From contig JAAYSV010000008.1 in NCBI GenBank assembly GCA_012518215.1, positions 102,452 through 166,451 on the forward strand: 64,000 nt of DNA. Direction: 5' to 3'. The number at the start of each line of letters is the position of its first letter. Within the stretch, counting starts at the first letter, position 1. The stretch comes from Bacillota bacterium. GTDB taxonomy: Bacteria; Bacillota; Dethiobacteria; DTU022; PWGO01. Below, one piece after another: positions 1-8,451 of the stretch. Position numbers and translations under genes: made by a program. The notes below the pieces were generated by a model, which saw only the letters and a list, made by a program, of their open reading frames with translations, was not told the DNA's origin and did not search any database.

Positions 1-1
1 C

Positions 2-442
2 CGCTATATCGGGAAACAATCCCCTTCCCCTGCAAAAGAACGGCCCGTGAAAACTGGCCCGCTTTCTTTTTTATCATCATCCGGCTTGCAAATTTTTGTG
101 GGGCAGAGCAACTTTCAGAATGAGAAACTTGCTTTCGAAAATTCTTCCCGTGATGACGTCTGGCTCCATGTCCGGGATCTCCCTGGCGCCCATGTGGTGA
201 TAAAGGATTCCCCTTTTCCACCCGGCAAACAAACCCTGCTGGAGGCAGCGGCACTGGCTGCTTTTTTCAGCAAAGGGAGCAGGCTTCCAGCTGTTACCGT
301 TGATTATACCAGAATAAAAAATTTGAAACGCGCCCCGGGAAAAAGACCGGGGATGGCCATATACAACAATTTCAAGAGCATTTCCGTCTCGCCGGACCAT
401 CCGGCCTTGCAGCGCTTCAAGATCTGGAAAGAAGAGGAATGA
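2..442 (+). CDS. rqcH: RqcH/NFACT family protein, C-terminal part (5' truncated by window edge)
   Basis: The reading frame is open from the first bases of the window to a TGA at 440-442, so only the last ~146 codons are seen; the internal GTG at 47 is not the true start. The visible part matches the C-terminal NFACT-R (DUF814) domain of RqcH/FbpA/NEMF proteins: a core containing LQIFVGQSNFQNEKL, then DDVWLHVRDLPGAHVVI, and a basic tail with KNLKRAPGKRPGMAIY. In Bacillota, RqcH binds stalled 50S subunits and directs C-terminal alanine tailing of the nascent chain. The gene is convergent with pyrR, with only two bases between the stop codons. Family assignment is firm; the N-terminal NFACT-N and coiled-coil parts lie outside the window. 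Confidence 0.88.
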   Translation, partial: RYIGKQSPSPAKERPVKTGPLSFLSSSGLQIFVGQSNFQNEKLAFENSSRDDVWLHVRDLPGAHVVIKDSPFPPGKQTLLEAAALAAFFSKGSRLPAVTVDYTRIKNLKRAPGKRPGMAIYNNFKSISVSPDHPALQRFKIWKEEE

Positions 443-444
443 TT

Positions 445-981
445 TCAAGGTTCACAGATGAGAACTTCATCAACACCGTCGATCTCCCGGATTTTGACTT
501 CTATAACTTCCCGACGGTTGGTAGGAACATTTTTGCCCACGTAATCGGCCCTGATCGGAAGTTCCCGATGCCCCCTGTCAATGAGCACGGCCAGCTGAAT
601 CTGCAGGGGGCGCCCCCCGGAATAGATCACTGCATCCATGGCCGCCCTTACCGACCGGCCGGTATAAAGAACATCATCGACAAGAACCACCCGCCTGTTT
701 TTCACCTTGAAGGTCAATATCTTTTCTTCTCCCGGGCTCCAGATCAATGTTTCCCGGTCGTCCCTGTACGACGAGATGTCCAGTTCGGCCGCGGGCAGTT
801 CGATGCCTTCGATCCCGGCAATGATCTGTGAAATACGTTCGGCCAACGGGCCGCCACGTCTCTGAATTCCCAGCAGGACCAGGTCGCTCCCACCGGTATT
901 TTTCTCGATAATTTCATAGGCGATCCGCGTAAGGGCACGTCGGATACCTTCTTCGTCCAGTATTTTCCGTTTTATTCTCAT
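445..981 (-). CDS. pyrR: PyrR, bifunctional pyr operon regulator / uracil phosphoribosyltransferase
   Basis: The 178-residue protein has the usual PyrR length. The PRPP-binding loop [20 protein letters not shown] lies at about residues 97-116, and the N-terminal segment [17 protein letters not shown] is typical. PyrR binds pyr mRNA in a UMP-dependent way to cause attenuation and has weak UPRTase activity. ATG is preceded by AAAGGAG eight bases upstream. It follows rluD by 14 bases, as in B. subtilis (lspA-rluD-pyrR). The pyr biosynthetic genes that often follow are absent here, because the next gene is convergent rqcH; targets must be elsewhere in the genome. Confidence 0.95.
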   Translation of the reverse strand: MRIKRKILDEEGIRRALTRIAYEIIEKNTGGSDLVLLGIQRRGGPLAERISQIIAGIEGIELPAAELDISSYRDDRETLIWSPGEEKILTFKVKNRRVVLVDDVLYTGRSVRAAMDAVIYSGGRPLQIQLAVLIDRGHRELPIRADYVGKNVPTNRREVIEVKIREIDGVDEVLICEP

Positions 982-995
982 TTTTTCCGCTCCTT

Positions 996-1922
996 TTAAA
1001 GCTGGCTCTCGTCGCGCAAAAAACTCAACAATCTTTTGAATTCAGGCGGCAAGGGGGCAACAAATTTTATCTTCTCCCCCGTGCGGGGATGAACCAGCTC
1101 CAGCAATCTTGCATGCAGGGCCTGCCCTTTCCACCCGATAAGATCCAGTTTTTTGTTTTTCCCCCCGTAAAGGGGATCTCCAACGAGGGGGTATCCCAGA
1201 TGTGACATATGGGCTCTTATCTGATGTGTCCTTCCCGTTTTCAATTCGACCCTGATCAGCGAGGAATCATGGAAATTGCATAGTGGGTATACATGGCTGA
1301 TCGCCTCCCGCCCCCCTTCCTGCACGGCAATCTTTTTCCGATTGCGAGGATCACGTCCCAGCGGGGCTGAAATTATCATCTGCCCGGGGGCAACTTTGCC
1401 CCAGACTGCAGCCAGATATACCCTTCTGACCGTTCTTGCCTTGAATTGCCTTGCCAGATTCCGATGCACCTCGTCATTTTTGGCAATCATCAGAAGACCT
1501 GATGTATCCTTGTCCAGACGGTGTACGATCCCGGGGCGGAATGCCCCCCCCACGCTCGAGAGCCTGTCATACCTGTAGAGCAGGGCATTGACCAGTGTAC
1601 CGCCGGCATGGCCGGGCGCAGGATGAACAACCATTCCTTTGGGTTTGTTCACCACGGCCAGGTTCTCATCTTCGTACAGCAGTTCAATCCGCAAGGGCTC
1701 GGGGTATACCCCCGGATCCTTGACCGCCCCCATCTTCACCTTGATCCGTTCTCCGGCCTGGACAGGGTAGCTCTTCCTGGGCTTGGCATCTTCAATGGTG
1801 ACCATGCCATCTCTTATCAACTTCTGTACTTCGGCCCTCGTAACACCCTCCATGCTCCGGGTCAGGAAATGGTCAAGGCGCTCCCCGGAGTTGGCAACAT
1901 CCAGTATGATAATTCTTTTCAT
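996..1922 (-). CDS. rluD: RluD-family pseudouridine synthase (YlyB-like)
   Basis: The protein is taken as 308 residues from ATG at 1922; a longer reading frame to 2036 would run deep into lgt and adds sequence unlike the family. An N-terminal S4 RNA-binding domain ([21 protein letters not shown], about residues 11-31) is followed by the RluA/RluD catalytic domain with the signature [20 protein letters not shown], where the Asp of HRLDKDTSG is the catalytic residue. The family isomerises uridines in 23S rRNA. The start lies 11 bases after the lgt stop; the ribosome-binding site is weak (GGGAAAAG inside the end of lgt), so translation may be coupled to lgt. Confidence 0.93.
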   Translation of the reverse strand: MKRIIILDVANSGERLDHFLTRSMEGVTRAEVQKLIRDGMVTIEDAKPRKSYPVQAGERIKVKMGAVKDPGVYPEPLRIELLYEDENLAVVNKPKGMVVHPAPGHAGGTLVNALLYRYDRLSSVGGAFRPGIVHRLDKDTSGLLMIAKNDEVHRNLARQFKARTVRRVYLAAVWGKVAPGQMIISAPLGRDPRNRKKIAVQEGGREAISHVYPLCNFHDSSLIRVELKTGRTHQIRAHMSHLGYPLVGDPLYGGKNKKLDLIGWKGQALHARLLELVHPRTGEKIKFVAPLPPEFKRLLSFLRDESQL

Positions 1923-1933
1923 TTTGTTTCGAT

Positions 1934-2674
1934 TCAACTTTTCCCAGCTTTCCGTCTCTTTTTGAACCACAGGAGCAGTGCCATTGCAACGACCAGCCCC
2001 ATGCTGAAGATCTGGGCAAAGGATAGTCCCAACCATGATATTACATCTTCCCTGAAGAAGCCCGTCGTGAATCTCAGCAGCCCGTAAGTCAGGATCACGA
2101 GTGTAAAATTGTAACCTTCAAAGAACTTGTATTTCCTCAGGTAGAGGACCAGAAAGAATAGCGCCAGGGCCCCCAGACTGGCGTAAAGTTGAACCGGATG
2201 GCGGGGAAATATCTCCGCAAGTTGGGAGCCCTTGAATAAATCCGTTATTTTTCCGTAACAACAACCATTGAGGAAACACCCCACCCTGCCGAAGGCATAC
2301 CCCAGCAACATGTATGGGGCCAGGAAATCGGCCAGTTTCAAAAAATGCAGCTTGCGCCAGCGGCTCCATAGCAGCAGCCCTATGATGGCCAGAATGATTG
2401 CACCGTAAAAAGAAAGGCCACCCGATCGAAAATGCAGGATACGTATGGGATCGTCCCGGTAATAACTCCAGTTAAGAATGACAAAGAGGATCCTTGAGCC
2501 AACAAGGCCGGAGATGCCCACGATTATGATTGCTTCCAGGATATGATCGGGATGGTACCCCTGCCTGGGGGCTTCCCGCAAAACAAGTATCGAGGAAATC
2601 AGTATTCCCAGAGAAATCATGAGGCCATATGCATAGATGGAAAAATACGGCGTTTCCCACAAAACAGGGTACAT
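1934..2674 (-). CDS. lgt: Lgt, phosphatidylglycerol-prolipoprotein diacylglyceryl transferase
   Basis: This 246-residue integral membrane protein carries the Lgt signature GRVGCFLNGCCYGKIT at about residues 129-144, and several hydrophobic segments. Lgt transfers diacylglycerol to the lipobox cysteine, the first step of lipoprotein maturation. ATG at 2674 has GAGGTGG upstream. A promoter-like pair lies just upstream (2719-2747). It sits between lspA and rluD, so the first two lipoprotein-processing enzymes are neighbours; in B. subtilis lspA is directly followed by the rluD homologue and lgt is elsewhere. Confidence 0.96.
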   Translation of the reverse strand: MYPVLWETPYFSIYAYGLMISLGILISSILVLREAPRQGYHPDHILEAIIIVGISGLVGSRILFVILNWSYYRDDPIRILHFRSGGLSFYGAIILAIIGLLLWSRWRKLHFLKLADFLAPYMLLGYAFGRVGCFLNGCCYGKITDLFKGSQLAEIFPRHPVQLYASLGALALFFLVLYLRKYKFFEGYNFTLVILTYGLLRFTTGFFREDVISWLGLSFAQIFSMGLVVAMALLLWFKKRRKAGKS

Positions 2675-2718
2675 GCAACCACCTCTTCATCAAGTTTTCC
2701 AACCGCTAATTTATGGAT

Positions 2719-2747
2719 ATAGTAACATACCGCCCCGGAAGTAACAA
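2719..2747 (-). promoter_or_regulatory. Sigma-A-type promoter for lgt
   Basis: On the minus strand TTGTTA (2742-2747) and TACTAT (2719-2724) are separated by 17 bases, close to the vegetative consensus. It lies in the 185-base gap between lspA and lgt, so lgt-rluD-pyrR may form their own unit. No other feature is evident in this gap. Confidence 0.5.
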
Positions 2748-2859
2748 GAAAATCGGTTCCCCGCTGAAGGCCTACCCTGGAGTCAGGCCGGGAGCAGGCT
2801 TGGCGGAAAGGGGCGGATTTACAGCCATTTTTTCCGGAGAATGGAATGCAACGAACAGA

Positions 2860-3351
2860 TCATGGGTTGGTAAGCCGTGTTCTTCTGCTCTCTTTCCACA
2901 GGGAGAAGATAAAAATGATTCCCCCGATCACGATGGCTGCATCTGCAAGATTGAAAATGGGCGGATAAAAAGAAATTTTCAGGAAATCGATCACATGGCC
3001 AACCCTGATCCGGTCAACCAGGTTACCGATAGCCCCGCCAAGTTGAAAGGCGAGGCCGATTCTTGTAAATTTGTAGCAAGCGGGCAGGCAGTGATTGTAA
3101 TACAGGATGACCAGGGCAACAATCAGGGTGATAACCACAAAAAAGGTGGTCCTGTGGGCAAGAATACCCCAGGCCGCACCCGGGTTCAAAACATAGGTTA
3201 TCGATACAGTTTCGCCCAGCACGGGTACCGATTGCCCCAGCTCCAAAAAAGATACAACGAGGTGCTTGGCCAGCTGATCCAGAAAGAGAACCAGCAAGAC
3301 AATTGTAAAAAAAAGCATCCGACCCCTTTCCCGTTTCTCCCCGACTACCAA
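2860..3351 (-). CDS. lspA: LspA, lipoprotein signal peptidase II
   Basis: The product is a small membrane aspartic protease of 163 residues (152 if translation begins at ATG 3318). It has four hydrophobic segments and the two family blocks GGAIGNLVDRIRVGHVIDF and FNLADAAIVIGG, each supplying one catalytic Asp. It cleaves the signal peptide of prolipoproteins after Lgt has acted. The TTG at 3351 has a strong GGGAGG six bases upstream and is preferred; ATG 3318 with GGGG four bases upstream is possible and gives a more usual N-terminus. It is 45 bases downstream of the TraR/DksA-type gene. Confidence 0.95.
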   Translation of the reverse strand: MVVGEKRERGRMLFFTIVLLVLFLDQLAKHLVVSFLELGQSVPVLGETVSITYVLNPGAAWGILAHRTTFFVVITLIVALVILYYNHCLPACYKFTRIGLAFQLGGAIGNLVDRIRVGHVIDFLKISFYPPIFNLADAAIVIGGIIFIFSLWKESRRTRLTNP

Positions 3352-3396
3352 ATATATCCTCCCACTGCAATCGTGGCAAACCCGGCCACCTGTTTC

Positions 3397-3948
3397 TCAC
3401 CTTTTTCTTTCATCTTCCCCGTCTTCGAAACCATCCTCGAAAATCCCGGAGCGCTCGTTGTAACGCCCCACTTCCTGCCAGACATCTTCCGCATCCCGGC
3501 CGGAAGATCGGGGCACGGTTTCATTTTTGCAAGGGGGCTCGAGCACCTCTTCCTCGACAGGGCGCCCACTTTCGAGTTGTTTTTCTTCTTCCCCCTGGCA
3601 GCGGATACACAGTTTCGCGTGGGGCAGGGCCTCGAGCCTTTCCGCCGTGATTTCCCGCCCACATCTCTCGCAGATACCATAACGGCCTGTCTCAAGTTTG
3701 GCAAGGGCCAGTTCAATATCATTCAGAAGGTTTGTCTGTGTTTCTTTCACGGACAGTTCCTTGCTCCTTTCAAACAATTCCGAGCCAAGGTCCGCGGGAT
3801 GGTTGTCGGCCAGCGACAGTTCATCCACGCTATCACGCAGAGAGGTATTCGCGGCATGCAGTTGATCCAGGAGCCTTTCTTTCTCTTCGATGAGATATTT
3901 TTTTATGTTTTTTCTGTCCATCATCTCTCGTCGTTTCTTTCTATACAT
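3397..3948 (-). CDS. TraR/DksA C4 zinc-finger protein, YteA/YlyA-like
   Basis: The 183-residue protein has a charged helical N-terminal half and a DksA-type C4 zinc finger with the segments YGICERCGREI and KLCIRCQ at about residues 90-117, followed by an acidic, low-complexity tail. In B. subtilis a homologue (ylyA) sits between ileS and lspA, the same place as here, and the related YteA family is linked to sporulation. DksA proteins act in the RNA polymerase secondary channel, but direct RNA polymerase action for this subgroup is an inference. Starts at internal Met 9 or 10 are also possible. The gene lies 6 bases after the DUF5665 gene. Confidence 0.85.
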   Translation of the reverse strand: MYRKKRREMMDRKNIKKYLIEEKERLLDQLHAANTSLRDSVDELSLADNHPADLGSELFERSKELSVKETQTNLLNDIELALAKLETGRYGICERCGREITAERLEALPHAKLCIRCQGEEEKQLESGRPVEEEVLEPPCKNETVPRSSGRDAEDVWQEVGRYNERSGIFEDGFEDGEDERKR

Positions 3949-3954
3949 GCATGG

Positions 3955-4278
3955 TTACAAATGTTCCTGGACAATTTTTACCAGTTCAGCGATAAAATCC
4001 CCGATCAGGGGCAGGTTCAGCACCATGATATGTTGCAAGATGTATATGAGCAGGGCAGCAAAAAAGGTAGCCCCGAGGGCAAACCCCAATCCCCTGGCCA
4101 GACCGGCTGCAAAGTTGATCTTCATGAACCTTCGAGGATCATTTATCATGTTGATATATTCAGCCATGTTCAGTCTTTCCATATCATGGGAAAGTTTCTG
4201 CATACGCTCGATCAATGTATGCTGTACCGATAACTCTACATTTTCTTTTTCTTCCATGCCTGACCGCGTCTCGTTCAT
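3955..4278 (-). CDS. DUF5665-type small membrane protein
   Basis: The product is 107 residues long. The N-terminal half is charged and probably helical (QHTLIERMQKLSHDMERLNM), followed by MINDPRRFMKINFAAGLARG and one long hydrophobic segment (about residues 62-90), then an amphipathic tail. The pattern agrees with the DUF5665 family, small membrane proteins of unknown function common in Clostridia. ATG has AAGGAG about 11 bases upstream. It lies between ileS and the TraR/DksA-type gene and is probably cotranscribed. No function can be inferred. Confidence 0.75.
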   Translation of the reverse strand: MNETRSGMEEKENVELSVQHTLIERMQKLSHDMERLNMAEYINMINDPRRFMKINFAAGLARGLGFALGATFFAALLIYILQHIMVLNLPLIGDFIAELVKIVQEHL

Positions 4279-4325
4279 AATACGCCGATCTCCTTAATAT
4301 TTTGTACAAAACATCGAAAACAATA

Positions 4326-7106
4326 CTATTTTTCTTCCACCAATTTCGCCACCACCGCTTCGCAGCGGGAACAGATTCCTTTTTCCCCGATATGGTCACG
4401 GAAAGCCCAGCAACGCGTACACTTCCTGTTGCTGCTCCTTGCTACCTGCACAGCCAGGGGCAACCTGTCACTGCGCCAGGCTTCTTCCGGGATTGCTTCC
4501 AAACCCTCCCTCAAATCGAGTTCCGATATGATCAGAAGATTGGCCAGGTCATCCCGGAAGGGTTGGAGACTGGCGTATATCTCTTCTCCCCCCCACAATA
4601 TTACCTCCGCTTCGAGGGTGTCTCCGATCTCCTTCCGGTTGCGGGCCAGTTCCAGCGCACGCAGAACCTCATCCCTTGTTTCAAGCAGATGCTCCCATTT
4701 TTCGAGAAGCTCCTCGTCGCAGTACCGATCCACCACGGAAGGCCATTCTGCCAGCTGGATACTTTTCTCTGCCTGCTCCGGCATACACTGCCACAGTTCC
4801 TCGGCCGTGAATGTAAGGATGGGAGATATCATCAAACTCAACTGTTTCAGGATGTAGAACATCACCGCCTGTGTAGCCCTCCTGGAAACGGAACGGGGAT
4901 GGGAACAGTACAGTTTGTCTTTATTTATATTCAGGTAAAAATTGCTCATATCAACCACGCAGAAATTATGGATGGCGTGAAATACCTGGTGGTACTCGTG
5001 ATCATCATAAGCTCGGGTCACCTTCTGGATCAGAATCTGCATCCTGGCCAGCACCCAACGGTCAAGTTCATCAATCCGGTCATAGGGAATACCCTCCGCG
5101 GTCGGCTCGTAGTCGAACAGATTCCCCAGCAGGAACCGGGAAGTATTTCGGATCTTGCGATACACTTCCACCAACTGTTTGAGTATATTTTCTGATAGGT
5201 GAATATCCCTGGTGAAATCGGCCGAGGAGACCCACAACCTCAGGATATCGGCACCATAATCCTTGATGATCTCATCGGGTGAAATCACGTTGCCCAGCGA
5301 CTTGGACATCTTTTTCCCCTCGCCGTCAACAACCCACCCATGGCTGATAACTGACCGGTAAGGCGGCTCCCCTTTTACAGCCACCGATGTGAGCAATGAG
5401 GATTGAAACCAGCCGCGGTACTGGTCGCTTCCTTCCAGGTAAAGGTCGGCCGGCCAACGCAGGTCCTCGTGGTTTTCACAGACAGCTATATGGCTGGAAC
5501 CGGAATCAAACCATACATCCATGATATCTTCTTCCTTGCGGAATTCGTTTTTTCCACATTTCTCACATACGGTGCCCGGAGGCAGGATCTGCCCGGCATC
5601 ATACTTGAACCAGGCATCCGAGCCCTCCCTGGCAAACAATGATTGCACCGCGTCGATGGTCCGGTCGTTGATGATCGGTTCGTCGCACGACCGGCAATAA
5701 AAAATGGGTATGGGAACTCCCCAGATTCGCTGGCGGGAGATACACCAATCCTGGCGATCATTGACCATGTTGTAAATCCGTTCCCCACCCCATCGTGGAT
5801 ACCAGTTGACTTCACGTATGGCCTGGAGAGCTTCCTCCCGGAAACCTTTGATGGAAGCAAACCACTGTTCGGTAGCCCGGAAGATGACCGGTTTCTTGCA
5901 TCGCCAGCAATGGGGGTACTGGTGTTGTATCGCATCCGATTTCAACAGGGAACCCTCCCGCGCCAGGGCATGCAAGACCTCCTCGTTCCCCCGGTCATAA
6001 CGGAGCCCTGCCAGTTCTCCCGCTTCCTCGGTAAAGTAACCACGCCCGTCGATGGGGCTGAGGATCCCCAGTCCGTAGCTTGTACCTACCTCGTAGTCTT
6101 CCAACCCGTGCCCGGGGGCAATATGAACCAGGCCGGTACCCTGTTCAAGGGTGACAAATTCGGCCGACATCACCACGGGGGATTCCCGCTGGTAAAGGGG
6201 GTGAGCACATTTTATCCCTTCAAGTTCCGATCCCTTGAACCTTTTTGATACAGTCCATTCCTGTTCCACAACCTGCATCACGTTCATCCACAGCCCCTCG
6301 GCCAGGATATAAAGTTCGTCACCGGCATCGACGAGCACATAATCAAACTCGGGATTGAGTGCAATGGCCAGGTTGGCCGGGATTGTCCATGGGGTCGTGG
6401 TCCAGATCATACAAAATACCGGCCGGGTATCGTCAGTTATTCTGCCCGCGGATGCAACTGTAACCGGGAATTTTACATATATGGAATGGGATTCGATATC
6501 TTCATACTCTATCTCCGCCTCGGCCAGGGCTGTCTCGCAATCCGGACACCAGTAGACGGGTTTCAGCCCCTTGTAAATGAAACCTTTTCTGGCCATGGTA
6601 CCGAATACCTCGATCTGTTTGGCTTCAAAGGAAGGATCAAGAGTGATGTAGGGGTTTTCCCAATCTCCCCTGACTCCCAGACGGTAAAATTGTTCCCGTT
6701 GAATATCCAGGTATTTCAGAGCATAATCCCGGCAAAGTTTTCTGAACTCGAGGGGGGGGAAGTCATCCCTCTTTACCTTTTTATGCCTGATAACCTGAAG
6801 TTCGATCGGCAATCCATGGGTATCCCATCCGGGAACATAGGGAGCATCCATCCCTTTCATCGTCGAATATTTTATGACGATGTCTTTCAAAACCTTGTTG
6901 AGCGCGGTCCCCATGTGTATCTTCCCGTTGGCATATGGGGGGCCATCGTGTAAAATAAATAGCGGTGCCCCCTTCCTGTGTTCACGTACCAGCCTGTAAA
7001 TATCTATATCTTCCCAAAACTTCAGAATGCCGGGTTCTTTGCGCGGCAGATCGGCGCGCATGGCAAAATCCGTCCGTGGCAAGTTCAGGGTTTTATTGTA
7101 GTTCAT
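4326..7106 (-). CDS. ileS: Isoleucyl-tRNA synthetase
   Basis: The 926-residue class Ia synthetase has the HIGH-like block GPPYANGKIHMGTALNKVLKD near residue 55, the editing (CP1) domain in the middle, KMSKSLGN near residue 600, and a C-terminal zinc-binding module with CTRCWAF and GICSRCEAVV. It charges tRNA-Ile with isoleucine. ATG is preceded by AAGGAG at good spacing. The gene is directly downstream of an isoleucine T-box leader, so expression should rise when uncharged tRNA-Ile accumulates. It lies between divIVA and the DUF5665 gene, the conserved ylm-region order. Confidence 0.98.
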   Translation of the reverse strand: MNYNKTLNLPRTDFAMRADLPRKEPGILKFWEDIDIYRLVREHRKGAPLFILHDGPPYANGKIHMGTALNKVLKDIVIKYSTMKGMDAPYVPGWDTHGLPIELQVIRHKKVKRDDFPPLEFRKLCRDYALKYLDIQREQFYRLGVRGDWENPYITLDPSFEAKQIEVFGTMARKGFIYKGLKPVYWCPDCETALAEAEIEYEDIESHSIYVKFPVTVASAGRITDDTRPVFCMIWTTTPWTIPANLAIALNPEFDYVLVDAGDELYILAEGLWMNVMQVVEQEWTVSKRFKGSELEGIKCAHPLYQRESPVVMSAEFVTLEQGTGLVHIAPGHGLEDYEVGTSYGLGILSPIDGRGYFTEEAGELAGLRYDRGNEEVLHALAREGSLLKSDAIQHQYPHCWRCKKPVIFRATEQWFASIKGFREEALQAIREVNWYPRWGGERIYNMVNDRQDWCISRQRIWGVPIPIFYCRSCDEPIINDRTIDAVQSLFAREGSDAWFKYDAGQILPPGTVCEKCGKNEFRKEEDIMDVWFDSGSSHIAVCENHEDLRWPADLYLEGSDQYRGWFQSSLLTSVAVKGEPPYRSVISHGWVVDGEGKKMSKSLGNVISPDEIIKDYGADILRLWVSSADFTRDIHLSENILKQLVEVYRKIRNTSRFLLGNLFDYEPTAEGIPYDRIDELDRWVLARMQILIQKVTRAYDDHEYHQVFHAIHNFCVVDMSNFYLNINKDKLYCSHPRSVSRRATQAVMFYILKQLSLMISPILTFTAEELWQCMPEQAEKSIQLAEWPSVVDRYCDEELLEKWEHLLETRDEVLRALELARNRKEIGDTLEAEVILWGGEEIYASLQPFRDDLANLLIISELDLREGLEAIPEEAWRSDRLPLAVQVARSSNRKCTRCWAFRDHIGEKGICSRCEAVVAKLVEEK

Positions 7107-7147
7107 CGTTCAATCTCCTTTATATTTCATGATTATCAATTATACCA

Positions 7148-7184
7148 TAAAAAAATCTCGTCCCTTTGAATCAGGGACGAGATT
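7148..7184 (-). terminator. T-box-controlled intrinsic terminator before ileS
   Basis: An 11-base-pair-class stem (AATCTCGTCCCT pairing with AGGGACGAGATT) with a short loop is followed on the minus strand by a run of U residues. It is the alternative to the antiterminator formed with the T-box sequence. Confidence 0.92.
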
Positions 7185-7400
7185 GTATCCCGCGGTACCA
7201 CCCTCGTAGACGTTAACAAACGACCTCTCTGGATAACCTTTAACGGGATCAACCGCCAGGCACTACTTTCTCTCCGCAGAAAAGTTTCGCACCTGGAGCT
7301 CCCGGGAGATTTTCAAGAAGCAGGGTTTCAACGGTTTTCACCCGTCCCGTTTCTCTGTACAAACCGATGCCTTCTACTGACCCGTTCATCGCCATTCAAA
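7148..7400 (-). promoter_or_regulatory. T-box riboswitch leader, isoleucine-specific (ileS)
   Basis: The 326-base gap between divIVA and ileS is filled by a T-box leader. On the minus strand Stem I begins near 7390 with the AGTA of the specifier loop. On its 3' side GAA is followed by one base and then ATC (7308-7310), an Ile codon; basal bases GGG and CCC flank the loop. The conserved AGGGTGGTACCGCGG element is at about 7188-7204, followed by a terminator hairpin at 7148-7184. Uncharged tRNA-Ile should stabilise the antiterminator. The specifier agrees with the downstream gene, which validates how I read the second T-box in this window. Confidence 0.95.
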
Positions 7401-7432
7401 TCATATCTATTATTGACCATGCCCCCGCACGT

Positions 7433-8380
7433 TTATTCGTCGCCCTGCCGGGCAGGTAAAGAATCGGACCAATCTTCCATTTCCAGTGAAGATAGCTGCG
7501 CTTCGATAAAAGAGCGAAAACGCATCTTGAAGACCTGGACCTGTTTATGCAAATCTTCATGTTCGGCCAATATACGGCTGGCCTGATAACGGGAATCCTC
7601 GATAATTCGTTGCGCCTCCCTCTCCGCCTCCTTGCGGATCAGTTCCGATTCCCTCTTGGCGTTCTGCTTGACATCATCCGCCGCTTCCTGCGCCACCAGA
7701 ATGGCATTATGAACTGTTTGTTCCAGCTTCTCGTAATTTTTTATTTTGTCGGATAGCTGCACGATTTCATCCTGCAACTGGCTGTTTTCCTGCAGCAATA
7801 CTTCATATTCGTCGTTTATCCGTTGCGCCTCCATTTCTGTTCTCTGTTTGATTTCTTCCGCTTCCCGCCTGTTTTTCTCTGCACCAAGCCGGATCGATTC
7901 TGCCTCCTGCCTTGCCTCTGTCAGGATCCTTTCTGCAGCTTCCTGTGACCGCGACACGGCAATCTGGATCATCTCCTCGACTTTGTCGAACCCCTCGCTC
8001 TCCCTGGTAAGGTTGTTGACCTGCGTGCGCAATTCCTCGTTTTTGCGTTGCAATGCCGCATTTTCCTGGTTGAGGCGTTCGGACTTTCTTTCTCCCTCTT
8101 CGCGGATCGAGCGGATTTCTTCCCTGGAGCTCAATTTGTATTTTTCTGCGTTTTTCCTGGCTTCAGCCATATCTTTTTTGGCGTTCTCTTCCGCCCGCTT
8201 GCAGCGTTCGCATTCCTCGCTCAATTTATTGGCCTTCTCGCGAAGAGCATTGTTTTCTTTCAGAAGGCCGCCATATTCCAGGGCTATGGTTTCCAGGAAC
8301 TCATCAACTTCATCCACGCTGTACCCTCTGAATGTTCTTTCGAATTCCCGGTTGTGGATATCGTTCACATTTAGAACCAT
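7433..8380 (-). CDS. divIVA: DivIVA family cell-division/polarity protein, extended by an internal duplication
   Basis: The start is placed at ATG 8380, which has GGACGGGG seven bases upstream and gives the usual DivIVA beginning (DIHNREFERTFRGYSVDEVDEF); the frame extends to 8455 but without a good ribosome-binding site. The N-terminal lipid-binding domain is followed by a very long coiled coil. At 315 residues it is about twice the length of B. subtilis DivIVA (164). The extra length is largely explained by a repeat: a segment at about residues 115-195 (FDKVEEMIQIAVSRSQEAAERI) resembles one at about 205-280 (YEKLEQTVHNAILVAQEAADDV), the latter closer to the canonical C-terminal domain. DivIVA marks negatively curved membrane at septa and poles. 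Confidence 0.92.
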   Translation of the reverse strand: MVLNVNDIHNREFERTFRGYSVDEVDEFLETIALEYGGLLKENNALREKANKLSEECERCKRAEENAKKDMAEARKNAEKYKLSSREEIRSIREEGERKSERLNQENAALQRKNEELRTQVNNLTRESEGFDKVEEMIQIAVSRSQEAAERILTEARQEAESIRLGAEKNRREAEEIKQRTEMEAQRINDEYEVLLQENSQLQDEIVQLSDKIKNYEKLEQTVHNAILVAQEAADDVKQNAKRESELIRKEAEREAQRIIEDSRYQASRILAEHEDLHKQVQVFKMRFRSFIEAQLSSLEMEDWSDSLPARQGDE

Positions 8381-8451
8381 TTCATACCCCGTCCTTTCCC
8401 CTTTCCTGAATTGATTAGAAAGTTCGACATGCCGGAATTCTAATCCTTCCA

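Noticed and set aside
2713..4233. Long plus-strand open frame (506 codons) opposite lspA and the TraR/DksA-type gene
   Set aside because: It is antisense to three well-supported genes, its translation is low-complexity and family-less, and no ribosome-binding site precedes it.
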